From: an uncultured Roseburia sp.
Lineage (GTDB): Bacteria > Bacillota > Clostridia > Lachnospirales > Lachnospiraceae
DNA: 7,382 bases
Direction: 5' to 3'
Assembly: GCA_934307185.1 (NCBI GenBank)
Contig: CAKRCJ010000110.1
Coordinates: 1-7,382, forward strand
The position numbers and the translations under genes are program-made. The notes under the pieces are model-generated. The model had not been told where the DNA came from. It worked only from the letters and a program-made list of their open reading frames with translations, and ran no database searches. Shown here in pieces: positions 1 through 5,409 of the stretch. The number at the start of each line of letters is the position of its first letter. Position 1 is the stretch's first letter.

Positions 1-1141
1 ATACAAGGCAGAGCATTAAAATAAAGGAGGATACCTCTGCTGGGAACGGAAGACCGTTCTGGAAGGCATAAGTCGTAACTTCCACACCTTCTAAGCCTTC
101 GACCTGCCATGCACCGGTGATTACAATGGATAACCCGGTTAAAGTACAGATAACGATAGTGTCAATAAAAGTACCGGTCATGCTCACGAGTCCCTGACGG
201 ACCGGCTCTTTCGTCTGGGCAGCAGCGGCTGCAATCGGCGCGCTGCCTAGACCGGCTTCGTTGGAAAAAATTCCTCTTGCAACACCCTTTTGCATTGCAA
301 CAAACATACTTCCGACTGCACCTCCGGTAATGGCTTTCGGTGTAAATGCCGCTTCAACAATGATTTTTACTGCTGCAGGAACTTCTGTGATATTACATAC
401 AATTAATATAACTGCAAAAGAAAAATAAATAATTGCCATAAAAGGAACAACAATCTGGCTTACACTTGCAATTCTTTTGACACCGCCAATCAATACCAAA
501 GCAACACAGACAGTAAGGATTAAGGAGGCAATCACAACAGATATGGAATATTCGCCAAGAAATGGAAGAATTCTGATGCAGTGTGCATTCTCCGGGTCAA
601 AAAATCCATTAATGGCACTTGCGATGCCGTTTACCTGACTGAAAGTACCAATTCCGAACAGTCCGACACAGACGCCGAAAAAGGCAAAAAGCTTTGCCAG
701 CCATATCCAGTTTTTTCCCATTCCCTGTTCAATATAGTAAAAAGGTCCGCCAAGACTGTGGCCGTCAGGTGCAACGACACGGTATTTTACGGCGAGAAGC
801 CCTTCGGAATACTTAGTTGCCATTCCAAGAAAGGCTGCAACGATCATCCAGAACAGGGCACCCGGACCTCCGGCACAGACTGCGGTTGCGACACCGACGA
901 TATTACCGGTACCAATGGTTGCACTTAGCGCAGTACAAAGGGCGGCAAAGCTTGAAATTTCTCCTTCTGCCTCTTCTTCATTCTGGACCATCCATTTTAA
1001 TGCCAAAGGAAGCTTTCTGATTTGTAAAAGACCAAGCCGTACGGTGAGTAAAAGTCCACCAGCCATAATCAGTACCATAAGCGGTACACCCCAGACAAAA
1101 TTATCTACTGTTACAAGAAAATGATTGATTGTATTCCACAT
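1..1141 (-). CDS. Sodium:alanine/glycine symporter (AGCS family), 3' end outside window
   Basis: Integral membrane carrier that imports alanine or glycine with Na+ (some members use H+). The first 380 residues are visible; the family is usually about 450-480, so roughly 70-100 C-terminal residues lie beyond the left edge. Family marks seen: GTGNIVGVATA (residues 77-87), GGPGALFWMIVAAFLG (91-106, matching the AGCS signature region, although position 100 is Ile where I expect Trp), GGPFYYIEQG (131-140) and GVARGIFSNEAGLGSAP (286-302). Several hydrophobic membrane segments are evident, for example around residues 17-35, 200-220 and 228-250. The start is ATG at 1141, with AGAGG at 1150-1154 and an 8-nt gap. 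It is divergent from the polyphosphate kinase gene, with a strong promoter of its own. Family assignment is firm; the exact amino acid carried (Ala, Gly or D-Ala) cannot be read from sequence. Confidence 0.95.
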   Translation of the reverse strand, partial: MWNTINHFLVTVDNFVWGVPLMVLIMAGGLLLTVRLGLLQIRKLPLALKWMVQNEEEAEGEISSFAALCTALSATIGTGNIVGVATAVCAGGPGALFWMIVAAFLGMATKYSEGLLAVKYRVVAPDGHSLGGPFYYIEQGMGKNWIWLAKLFAFFGVCVGLFGIGTFSQVNGIASAINGFFDPENAHCIRILPFLGEYSISVVIASLILTVCVALVLIGGVKRIASVSQIVVPFMAIIYFSFAVILIVCNITEVPAAVKIIVEAAFTPKAITGGAVGSMFVAMQKGVARGIFSNEAGLGSAPIAAAAAQTKEPVRQGLVSMTGTFIDTIVICTLTGLSIVITGAWQVEGLEGVEVTTYAFQNGLPFPAEVSSFILMLCLV

Positions 1142-1174
1142 TACTTTTTCCTCTATCAATTTAATACATTAAAA

Positions 1175-1191
1175 TGTTACATGTGTGTTAC
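1175..1191. repeat. TGTTAC direct repeat, 11-bp period, at the symporter transcript start
   Basis: TGTTAC occurs at 1175-1180 and 1186-1191, an 11-bp spacing close to one helical turn, at about +1 to +12 of the predicted symporter transcript. It could be a regulator site or chance; hexamer repeats arise easily in AT-rich DNA. Confidence 0.3.
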
Positions 1192-1192
1192 A

Positions 1193-1221
1193 ACTATAAC
1201 GGTTGAAAAACCATTTTTCAA
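1193..1221 (-). promoter_or_regulatory. Sigma-A-type promoter of the AGCS symporter gene
   Basis: Read on the minus strand: -35 TTGAAA (1216-1221, 5/6 to consensus), a 17-bp spacer, then -10 TATAGT (1193-1198, 5/6). The expected transcript start is near 1186, giving a leader of about 45 nt before the ATG at 1141. Box quality and ideal spacing make this one of the best promoters in the window. Confidence 0.75.
1203..1221. promoter_or_regulatory. 19-bp perfect palindrome over the symporter -35 box, candidate operator
   Basis: TTGAAAAA (1203-1210), CCA, TTTTTCAA (1214-1221) form a perfect 8-bp inverted repeat with a 3-bp centre. It contains the whole -35 box and most of the spacer of the symporter promoter, where a bound dimeric regulator would block RNA polymerase. 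No regulator gene for it lies in the window, so its role is inferred from position and symmetry. Confidence 0.45.
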
Positions 1222-1246
1222 GAGAAATTTTTGTATTTTAAGTAGT

Positions 1247-1275
1247 TTTATTGGGAAAAATATAAAAAATATAAT
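1247..1275 (+). promoter_or_regulatory. Candidate promoter for the polyphosphate:AMP phosphotransferase gene
   Basis: A perfect -10 TATAAT lies at 1270-1275. The hexamer 17 bp upstream, TTTATT (1247-1252), is a poor -35 (3/6). If used, the transcript starts near 1282 and has a leader of about 160 nt. The region is AT-rich, so a TATAAT can occur by chance; no better pair was found closer to the gene. Confidence 0.35.
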
Positions 1276-1278
1276 TGC

Positions 1279-1297
1279 TTATAAGATACTCTTATAA
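1279..1297. promoter_or_regulatory. 19-bp perfect palindrome at the predicted start of the pap transcript
   Basis: TTATAAGA (1279-1286), TAC, TCTTATAA (1290-1297) is a perfect 8-bp inverted repeat with a 3-bp centre. It begins 4 bp after the TATAAT box, covering the likely transcript start, a common operator position. The geometry matches the palindrome at 1203-1221 but the sequence differs, so a different regulator would be expected. Confidence 0.4.
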
Positions 1298-1443
1298 AAG
1301 AGCAGAACAGATGCGATAAACACAAAATGTCAGAAAAAAGAATGGAAAACAAGTGAATTAACTTGATATTTTTGCGTATTTGAGAGAAACTGTGAGTAAT
1401 AAATCATTTGGAACCGTAAAATTAAGTCAGGAGGATTTTTACT

Positions 1444-2913
1444 ATGTTAAATGAATGGAAAGTAACGGAACGGCCGTCGGACGAGGAATTAAAACAGCGT
1501 CTTGCTGCAGCAAGGGAGAAGCTTGCAGGACAGCAGCTGCTCGTTAAAGAGCAGAAAATTCCAGTGTTTGTATTAATTGAAGGCTGGGGAACTTCGGGAA
1601 AAGGCTTTTGCATCGGACAGATTATAAACAACATTGACCCACGCTTTTTTAAAGTGGAGTCTATGGGAGAAAAATCGGAGGAGGAATGCAGAAAGCCATT
1701 CCTTTACCGTTATTTTAAGCGGATACCGGAAGATGGAAAGTTTGTTTTTTTAGACTCCGGCTGGATGGACGAGATTGTGCGGGAGAAGCTGCACGGAAAG
1801 CTTTCAGACGAAGACTATGCCAAAAGAATAGAGAGCGTCAGACGTTTTGAAAGACAGCTCACCGATAATGGGTATCTTGTGATGAAGTTTTTCCTGCATA
1901 TTTCGAAAAAAGAGCAGGAAAAGAGAATTGAAAATTTAGAGCAGGAAAAGGATACCGTCTGGCGTGTCAGCAAAAACGACAGATGGCAGAATGAGCACTA
2001 TGACAAATGCAAAGAGGCATTTTCTTCTTATCTGAAAAGCACCAATCTGCCACAGGCACCGTGGTACATTATTGATGCAAAATCAAAAAAATGGTCTGAA
2101 GTCCAGATATTAGAAACTTTGACACAGGGAATTGAGATTGCACTCAGTAATCAGAAAATGGCAGTACCGTTATTACAGAATGTTTTCCCACTTGTTAAAA
2201 TGCCGCTTTTATACGAAGTGTCGTTGGACAAGTCAATGGAAGAGGAAGAATACAAAAAAGAATTAAAGCAGTTACAGCACAGGCTTGGGGAGCTGCATAA
2301 CAGGCTTTACCGGAAAAAAGTGCCGGTGATTATTGCCTATGAAGGCTGGGACGCAGCAGGAAAAGGTGGAAATATCAAGCGGATTGCAGGTGCACTTGAC
2401 CCGAGAGGCTATGAGGTACACCCAATTGCAAGCCCACAGCCGCATGAAAAGGCAAGGCATTATCTGTGGCGCTTCTGGACGAGACTGCCAAAGACCGGAC
2501 ATATTGCAATTTTTGACCGTACCTGGTATGGAAGGGTTATGGTGGAGCGGCTGGAAGGCTTTTGCAGTGAAAATGACTGGATGCGTGCCTACAATGAGAT
2601 GAATGAGTTTGAAAAAGAACTGCATGACTGGGGTGCAGTTATCATTAAATTCTGGGTTCAGATTGATAAGGAAACGCAGTTGGAGCGTTTTAACGAGAGA
2701 GAAAACACGCCGGAGAAGCGGTGGAAAATAACGGATGAGGACTGGCGTAACCGCGAAAAATGGGATGAATATGAGCAGGCAGTCGATGAGATGATAGCAA
2801 AGACAAGTACGACCTATGCACCATGGCATATTTTGGAGTCGACAGATAAAAAATATGCAAGAATAAAAGCACTTAAAATTGTAATTGAAGAACTGGAAAA
2901 AGCATTAAAATAA
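1444..2913 (+). CDS. pap: Polyphosphate:AMP phosphotransferase, two-domain PPK2 class II
   Basis: Cytoplasmic kinase predicted to move a phosphate from inorganic polyphosphate to AMP, giving ADP and linking polyphosphate stores to nucleotide energy charge. The 489 residues hold two tandem PPK2 domains, as in the class II enzymes of Acinetobacter and Pseudomonas. The C-terminal half has an intact Walker A, GWDAAGKG (301-308), and a Walker B/lid region FDRTWYGR (357-364). In the N-terminal half the P-loop is GWGTSGKG (47-54), and the DRTWYGR equivalent reads DSGWMDE (104-110), so the Arg residues are missing and this half is probably structural. A weaker duplication is also visible in NDRWQNEHYDKCKEAF (178-193) against DEDWRNREKWDEYEQAV (431-447). 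Start ATG has AGGAGG at 1429-1434 with a 9-nt gap. Single-gene unit, convergent with the MATE gene. Class is firm; AMP as acceptor is inferred from the two-domain form. Confidence 0.95.
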   Translation: MLNEWKVTERPSDEELKQRLAAAREKLAGQQLLVKEQKIPVFVLIEGWGTSGKGFCIGQIINNIDPRFFKVESMGEKSEEECRKPFLYRYFKRIPEDGKFVFLDSGWMDEIVREKLHGKLSDEDYAKRIESVRRFERQLTDNGYLVMKFFLHISKKEQEKRIENLEQEKDTVWRVSKNDRWQNEHYDKCKEAFSSYLKSTNLPQAPWYIIDAKSKKWSEVQILETLTQGIEIALSNQKMAVPLLQNVFPLVKMPLLYEVSLDKSMEEEEYKKELKQLQHRLGELHNRLYRKKVPVIIAYEGWDAAGKGGNIKRIAGALDPRGYEVHPIASPQPHEKARHYLWRFWTRLPKTGHIAIFDRTWYGRVMVERLEGFCSENDWMRAYNEMNEFEKELHDWGAVIIKFWVQIDKETQLERFNERENTPEKRWKITDEDWRNREKWDEYEQAVDEMIAKTSTTYAPWHILESTDKKYARIKALKIVIEELEKALK

Positions 2914-2919
2914 AAAAAG

Positions 2920-3026
2920 AAAAATAGGGCTGTTGCAGAAAACGTAAATTATACAATATGTAGATATGAAATCTATGATTTGACTATATATTGTATGCAT
3001 TATGTTTTTACAACAGCCCCATTTTT
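2920..3026. terminator. Long inverted repeat, likely bidirectional terminator, possibly MITE-derived
   Basis: GGGCTGTTG (2927-2935) pairs with CAACAGCCC (3011-3019). Outside it, AAAAAT (2920-2925) can pair with ATTTTT (3021-3026). Inside, the A-rich 2937-2941 pairs with T-rich 3005-3009, and ATACAATAT (2951-2959) pairs with ATATTGTAT (2988-2996). The element sits between two convergent genes and gives T-runs on both strands, so it can end both the pap and MATE transcripts. At about 100 nt it is much longer than a usual intrinsic terminator, and its end motif resembles the ends of some insertion sequences from memory, so a decayed MITE-like insertion is an alternative. No transposase is present. 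Confidence 0.65.
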
Positions 3027-3042
3027 GATTATAATTCATGAC

Positions 3043-3073
3043 AATAAAATGTTCGCGGAGTGGGCATTTTATT
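3043..3073. repeat. Hairpin just past the MATE stop codon
   Basis: AATAAAATG (3043-3051) and CATTTTATT (3065-3073) form a perfect 9-bp stem around a 13-nt GC-richer loop (3052-3064). It lies 4 bp beyond the MATE stop codon at 3077-3079 and would form at the 3' end of the pump mRNA. There is no T-run directly after it on the minus strand, so it is a poor intrinsic terminator alone; it may protect the mRNA end or act with the longer repeat next to it. Confidence 0.45.
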
Positions 3074-3076
3074 ATA

Positions 3077-4456
3077 CTACACTTGCAATTCTAACTTATG
3101 GATATTCTTAAATTCCACAATTACCATACGAAGTCCGACTGCAAACGATAAAAGATCCGCTACCGGTCCGGCATACAAAACACCCATGATACCGAAAAAG
3201 TGTGGAAGGATTACCACAAGAGGCAGTAAAAACAAAATCTGTCTTGTGAGGGAAAGGAAGGTTCCCTTATATGCTTTTCCGATGGAACTGAAAAAGGTGG
3301 ACGAGATTGGCTGTAAAAAGTTTAACCAGGTAAAAAATAAAAAGATTCTGAAATAACTTACGCCAAACTGGAAATATTCTTCACTTCCGCTTCCAAATAA
3401 TCCAAGAATTTGTCTTGGAAAAAGCTGGAACAGTAAAAATGACACAATGGATACAATTGCGCCGACTGTTGCTGCAAGCAAAAAGGCATCCTTTACACGT
3501 TTATACTGTTTGGCACCATAATTAAAGCTTTCAATTGGCTGGCTGCCCTGCGATAGACCGATAATGACGGAAAAATAAAGCTGGTTTACTTTCATGACAA
3601 TTCCGGCACAGGCAATCGGAATGGCTTCGCCGTAAACAGACTGTGCACCATAATACTTTAACAGGTTATTCATTGTAATCTGCACAATCATCATTGCAAT
3701 CTGGTTAATACCGGACGACATTCCGAGCGAACAGATTTGCGCTAAATGTTTTCCGGTCGGTAAAAAATGTTTTTTTTGTAAAGTCACAGTACGGTAATGC
3801 ATCAGGTAATGAATGGCAATTGCAGCGGAAATTATCTGTCCGATTACCGTTGCAAAGGCAGCACCGTACATTCCCCAGCCAAACACCAGTACGAATAAAG
3901 CATCTAAAACAATATTAATAACAGCGCCGGAAATATTGACAAACATTGCCATTTTCGGACTGCCGTCAGCGCGGATTAAATGACCGCTTCCGATTGTTAA
4001 AATCAAAAACGGAAATCCGATTGCCGTGATACTGACATACTGTTTCGCCAGTGGCAATACATCTGCCGGAGAGCCGAAAAGAAGCAATAACGGATTTAAA
4101 AATAATTCTGTAATCACAAATAATATGACACCGAGGGAGAGTAACATCGTAATTGCATTTGCGATATAAAAAGGTGCGTCGTCTTTGTGGCCGGCACCCA
4201 TGTGAAGGTTAAAGCTGGCAGCACCTCCGATTCCGAAAAGTAGTGCGAGTGAAGTGCAGAGCATGGAAAGCGGAAAGGCAATATTGGTTGCAGCATTTCC
4301 TAAAGTACCAACTGCATTTCCGATAAAAAGCTGGTCTGCAATATTGTAGACCGCACTGACAAGCATTGCGATAATGCTCGGAATGGCAAAACGGGCAACC
4401 AGTGTGGATATTTTATCCGTACCAAGTGGATTTGTCATTTGTTTTGTCTCAGTCAT
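3077..4456 (-). CDS. MATE-family multidrug efflux transporter (MepA/DinF-like)
   Basis: Inner membrane antiporter predicted to export cationic drugs, dyes or other amphipathic compounds in exchange for Na+ or H+. Its 459 residues are typical for a 12-helix MATE protein, with two homologous six-helix halves. Family marks seen: IPSIIAMLVSAVYNIADQLFIG (split here as residues 25-46, with Asp41 in helix 1), LGNAATN (52-58), GHLIRADGSPKMAM (158-171), NIVLDALFV (181-189), and in the second half GLSQGSQPIESFNYGA (300-315) and SSIGKAYKGTF (390-400). These fit the MepA-like branch. Start ATG at 4456 has AAGGA at 4468-4472 with about 10 nt spacing; it is preceded by a good promoter. It is divergent from a TetR-type gene, the standard arrangement for a pump and its repressor. 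Substrate is unknown; lipids or peptides are possible. Confidence 0.93.
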   Translation of the reverse strand: MTETKQMTNPLGTDKISTLVARFAIPSIIAMLVSAVYNIADQLFIGNAVGTLGNAATNIAFPLSMLCTSLALLFGIGGAASFNLHMGAGHKDDAPFYIANAITMLLSLGVILFVITELFLNPLLLLFGSPADVLPLAKQYVSITAIGFPFLILTIGSGHLIRADGSPKMAMFVNISGAVINIVLDALFVLVFGWGMYGAAFATVIGQIISAAIAIHYLMHYRTVTLQKKHFLPTGKHLAQICSLGMSSGINQIAMMIVQITMNNLLKYYGAQSVYGEAIPIACAGIVMKVNQLYFSVIIGLSQGSQPIESFNYGAKQYKRVKDAFLLAATVGAIVSIVSFLLFQLFPRQILGLFGSGSEEYFQFGVSYFRIFLFFTWLNFLQPISSTFFSSIGKAYKGTFLSLTRQILFLLPLVVILPHFFGIMGVLYAGPVADLLSFAVGLRMVIVEFKNIHKLELQV

Positions 4457-4470
4457 GTTGATAAATTCCT

Positions 4471-4533
4471 TTTCTGTAGTTTGTAAAAAAATATTTGTAA
4501 CAGAAAAATAGTAAGCCTGCTAACAATTTCTGT
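4471..4533. promoter_or_regulatory. Three alternating TTTCTGT/ACAGAAA half-sites across the pump promoter
   Basis: TTTCTGT lies at 4471-4477, its inverse ACAGAAA at 4500-4506, and TTTCTGT again at 4527-4533. The last two flank the -10 box and cut into the -35 box, forming a 34-bp inverted repeat; the first two form a further inverted pair in the leader. Spacing is 29 and 27 bp, near even helical phasing. TTTGTAA is also repeated directly at 4480-4486 and 4494-4500. This is a plausible operator for the divergent TetR-type regulator, although its half-sites are further apart than in most TetR operators. Confidence 0.4.
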
Positions 4534-4536
4534 CAA
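4508..4536 (-). promoter_or_regulatory. Sigma-A-type promoter of the MATE pump gene
   Basis: Minus strand: perfect -35 TTGACA (4531-4536), 17-bp spacer, -10 TACTAT (4508-4513, 4/6). The transcript start is expected near 4501, about 45 nt upstream of the pump ATG. A perfect -35 at ideal spacing suggests the promoter is strong when not repressed. Confidence 0.75.
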
Positions 4537-4594
4537 GTGGAAAAATGGCTGGAACAGCTATTGTGAAATTTTTATTAAAGAAACTTAAAACGGC

Positions 4595-4623
4595 TTTACG
4601 CAATAGAAAAATACCGATAGAAT
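4595..4623 (+). promoter_or_regulatory. Candidate promoter of the TetR-type regulator gene
   Basis: -35 TTTACG (4595-4600, 4/6), 17-bp spacer, -10 TAGAAT (4618-4623, 5/6). The transcript would start near 4630, about 36 nt before the ATG at 4666. An imperfect 15-bp palindrome centred at 4553 (GCTG, GAA, CAGC) lies upstream, between the two divergent promoters. Confidence 0.55.
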
Positions 4624-4627
4624 GGGG

Positions 4628-4655
4628 ACAGGCAGCACAAACAGGTTACAGGCAG
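4628..4655. repeat. ACAGGCAG direct repeat in the tetR-type leader
   Basis: ACAGGCAG occurs at 4628-4635 and 4648-4655, exactly 20 bp apart, with a third ACAGG at 4641-4645. The second copy touches the AGGGGG ribosome binding site. It lies just downstream of the predicted transcript start, so it may be an autoregulatory site, or simply a purine-rich leader. Confidence 0.3.
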
Positions 4656-4665
4656 GGGGATATTT

Positions 4666-5232
4666 ATGTCGAATACAACAAAACTGGCGCTGGAAGCGTC
4701 TTTAAAAAAACTATTACGCCAGAAGCCATTTGATAAAATAACAATTGCAGATCTGACGGAAGACTGTGGTATCAGCCGTATGGCATTTTACTATCATTTC
4801 AAGGATATCTATGATTTGGTGGAATGGGCATGTGTGGAGGACGGAAAAAAAGCGTTGAGCGATAAAAAGACCTACGATACGTGGCAGGAAGGCATGACGC
4901 AGATTTTTGAAGCGGTACTCGAAAACAAGCCTTTTATTTTAAATGTCTATTATTCGGTAAAGCGTGAAAAAATCGAAAGCTTTCTATATAAACTGACTTA
5001 CCAGTTGATAGCAGATGTTGTGGAGGAGAAATGTGCCAGGGACCATCTGCCGAAAGAGGACAAGCAGTTTATTGCAGATTTCTATAAATATGGTTTTGTC
5101 GGCATCATGCTAGAATGGATTGGGCAGGGCATGAAAGAGGATTACCGGAAAATCGTGGATCAGCTAAGTGTGACACTTCACGGTAACATCACCAATTCTA
5201 TTAAAAATTTTGAGCAGGAAATTGAAGATTGA
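4666..5232 (+). CDS. TetR/AcrR-family transcriptional regulator, DhaS-like C-terminal domain
   Basis: DNA-binding regulator of 188 residues, a normal TetR length. The helix-turn-helix lies in residues 24-46: ITIADLTEDCGISRMAFYYHF shows the ADL, GIS and YYHF pattern of the family. The C-terminal ligand/dimer domain contains DFYKYGFVGIMLEWIGQGMK (138-157), typical of the branch often annotated as DhaS-like, whose members mostly have no known link to dihydroxyacetone. The start is ATG at 4666 with AGGGGG at 4654-4659 and a 6-nt gap. It is divergent from the MATE gene, 209 bp away, and 177 bp upstream of the oleate hydratase gene on the same strand, with a strong terminator between. It most likely controls the pump and possibly itself or the hydratase; the ligand is unknown. 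A repressor role is usual for the family but not shown here. Confidence 0.92.
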   Translation: MSNTTKLALEASLKKLLRQKPFDKITIADLTEDCGISRMAFYYHFKDIYDLVEWACVEDGKKALSDKKTYDTWQEGMTQIFEAVLENKPFILNVYYSVKREKIESFLYKLTYQLIADVVEEKCARDHLPKEDKQFIADFYKYGFVGIMLEWIGQGMKEDYRKIVDQLSVTLHGNITNSIKNFEQEIED

Positions 5233-5249
5233 AAATCTTATCAAAACAG

Positions 5250-5285
5250 GCGGAATGATAAAAAAATTATCATTTCGCTTTTTTT
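5250..5285 (+). terminator. Intrinsic terminator after the TetR-type gene
   Basis: A 12-bp stem (5250-5261 pairing with 5267-5278, one G-T pair, the outermost pair being G5250-C5278) surrounds a five-A loop and is followed by seven T (5279-5285). It begins 18 nt after the stop codon. It should separate the regulator transcript from oleate hydratase, so the latter needs its own promoter. Confidence 0.9.
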
Positions 5286-5290
5286 GTAAA

Positions 5291-5319
5291 TTGGAAATAA
5301 ATTTTGGGTAAGCTAAGAT
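5291..5319 (+). promoter_or_regulatory. Candidate promoter of the oleate hydratase gene
   Basis: -35 TTGGAA (5291-5296, 4/6), 17-bp spacer, -10 TAAGAT (5314-5319, 4/6), starting six bases after the terminator T-run. The transcript would start near 5326, with a leader of about 84 nt. Both boxes are moderate, so an activator or another start site is possible. Confidence 0.45.
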
Positions 5320-5375
5320 AGAGACATCACAGATAGGCAATGAAAAAATCAAATGTATTTTTAAACAGCCTCCAA

Positions 5376-5390
5376 TTATCTGACAGAAAA
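5376..5390. promoter_or_regulatory. 15-bp imperfect palindrome containing TGACAGAAA, upstream of ohyA
   Basis: TTATCTGACAGAAAA is symmetric about A5383 with one mismatched pair. It lies about 20-34 nt before the start codon. Its TGACAGAAA (5381-5389) is identical to the sequence across the pump -35 box (minus strand, 4527-4535). It may be a shared regulator site in the leader; the match is short and could be chance. Confidence 0.35.
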
Positions 5391-5409
5391 AGGAAAGGGG
5401 AACTATAGC

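Larger units (their letters stand above)
1142..1443. other. Divergent intergenic control region between symporter and phosphotransferase genes
   Basis: This 302-bp AT-rich gap separates two genes read outward. It holds the symporter promoter, a TGTTAC direct repeat, a candidate promoter for the phosphotransferase gene and two perfect 8-3-8 palindromes, each listed separately. The stretch from about 1300 to 1425 would be a long leader of the phosphotransferase mRNA. I saw no open reading frame with a good start there and no riboswitch or T-box pattern that I recognise. Confidence 0.7.

Noticed and set aside
581..1124. Three overlapping plus-strand open frames (115, 67 and 69 aa)
   Set aside because: They lie opposite the symporter gene, show no family motif and are low in typical protein patterns; the minus-strand frame carries all the AGCS motifs.
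1300..1425. Possible riboswitch or T-box in the long pap leader
   Set aside because: I see no paired-helix scaffold, T-box sequence or anti-terminator; the leader length itself depends on a weak promoter call.
2272..2872. Minus-strand frames of 185 and 60 aa and a plus-strand frame of 89 aa inside the phosphotransferase gene
   Set aside because: They overlap the conserved C-terminal PPK2 domain and lack recognisable motifs; they are shadows of the real frame.
3060..3356. Plus-strand 98-aa frame over the pump 3' end
   Set aside because: It lies opposite the MATE coding sequence and its composition does not suggest a protein.
4545..4733. Plus-strand 62-aa frame upstream of and overlapping the TetR-type gene
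   Set aside because: It runs through the predicted regulator promoter, overlaps the regulator start in another frame, and has no good ribosome binding site.
5233..5409. Regulator and oleate hydratase as one operon
   Set aside because: A strong intrinsic terminator at 5250-5285 separates them and a candidate promoter follows it, so separate transcripts are more likely, with readthrough possible.
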